A stretch of 43,400 nt of DNA, taken from an uncultured Verrucomicrobiales bacterium (GTDB lineage: Bacteria > Verrucomicrobiota > Verrucomicrobiia > Verrucomicrobiales > Akkermansiaceae). Under the pieces are notes generated by a model. It was given only the letters and a program-made list of their open reading frames with translations. It had not been told where the DNA came from and did not search any database. The position numbers and the translations under genes are program-made. Where the stretch lies: the NCBI GenBank assembly GCA_937916505.1, contig CALFSW010000417.1, forward strand, positions 1 to 43,400. Direction: 5' to 3'. Below are positions 43,318 through 43,400 of this stretch, in pieces (position 1 is the first letter of the stretch; each line of letters begins with the position of its first letter).

Positions 43318-43400
43318 GGAGAGAGTTTGAGGGTAAGTCGAAAGCCACTATCGAGTTTAAGGACGTGTGAAAGACATTCTACTTGGTGCCCGGAGGCGGG

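Noticed and set aside
1-43400. CRISPR arrays, tRNA/rRNA genes and transposase genes
   Set aside because: No regularly spaced repeats, tRNA-like T-arm motifs, rRNA segments or transposase-like proteins were found on reading through both strands.

Overview
The window looks like chromosome from a free-living, probably marine or glycan-degrading member of the Verrucomicrobiota (PVC superphylum). This rests on gene content rather than a marker gene. It contains two DUF1549/DUF1553 (PSD1-type) proteins each paired with a Tat-type DUF1501 protein, a DUF1080 + membrane-bound-dehydrogenase + Pirellula/Verrucomicrobium-type heme protein, several secreted PQQ-like beta-propellers, three Cys-type sulfatases, a CotH/lamin-tail giant protein, and secreted proteins ending in the 'D.DGD...EYALG' module typical of Verrucomicrobia. 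Ribosome binding sites are weak throughout, so many starts were chosen from signal peptides and overlaps.

Layout. 1-2.5 kb: the C-terminal remnant of a secreted protein, then a SAM methyltransferase (minus). 2.8-11.8 kb: two nearly identical minus-strand PQQ-propeller genes form a 1.4-kb direct repeat that brackets a eukaryote-like UMP/CMP kinase with an extra N-terminal domain and a 1411-residue CotH/lamin-tail protein. 11.9-15.6 kb: DUF1501 and PSD1 gene pair (minus). 15.8-20.6 kb: a tight plus-strand sialic-acid operon with ATGA overlaps: N-acetylneuraminate lyase, a kelch mutarotase (NanM-like) fused to a sodium:solute symporter, and an N-acylglucosamine 2-epimerase. 20.6-26.7 kb: minus-strand operon of PSD1 (with LamG and a CxxCH motif), CE15 glucuronoyl esterase and DUF1501. 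27-30.3 kb: the DUF1080/heme protein. 30.3-32.7 kb: a remnant locus, see below. 33-34.6 kb: a membrane-anchored propeller. 34.7-41.2 kb: three sulfatases on the minus strand, the last fused to a PQQ propeller. 41.4-43.3 kb: a short sigma-70 factor with a clear terminator, a small membrane protein and a sugar O-acetyltransferase.

The most unusual locus is 30.3-32.7 kb. A secreted FGE/C-type-lectin-fold protein ends in a sequence that looks like the variable region of a diversity-generating retroelement (DGR). It is followed by a hairpin and then by the first 36 codons of an Avd-like four-helix-bundle gene. That fragment breaks off and runs in frame into a choice-of-anchor-Q protein whose beta-helix core is missing. 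No reverse transcriptase or template repeat is visible, so this is best read as an orphan or decayed DGR target locus.

Functionally, most genes serve extracytoplasmic breakdown of complex glycans. Sulfatases and CE15 esterase remove sulfate and glucuronoyl esters, the nan operon takes up and splits sialic acid, and the PSD1/DUF1501/DUF1080/heme proteins form the poorly understood PVC-specific secreted machinery. The UMP/CMP kinase and the DGR remnant are the clearest candidates for horizontal acquisition.
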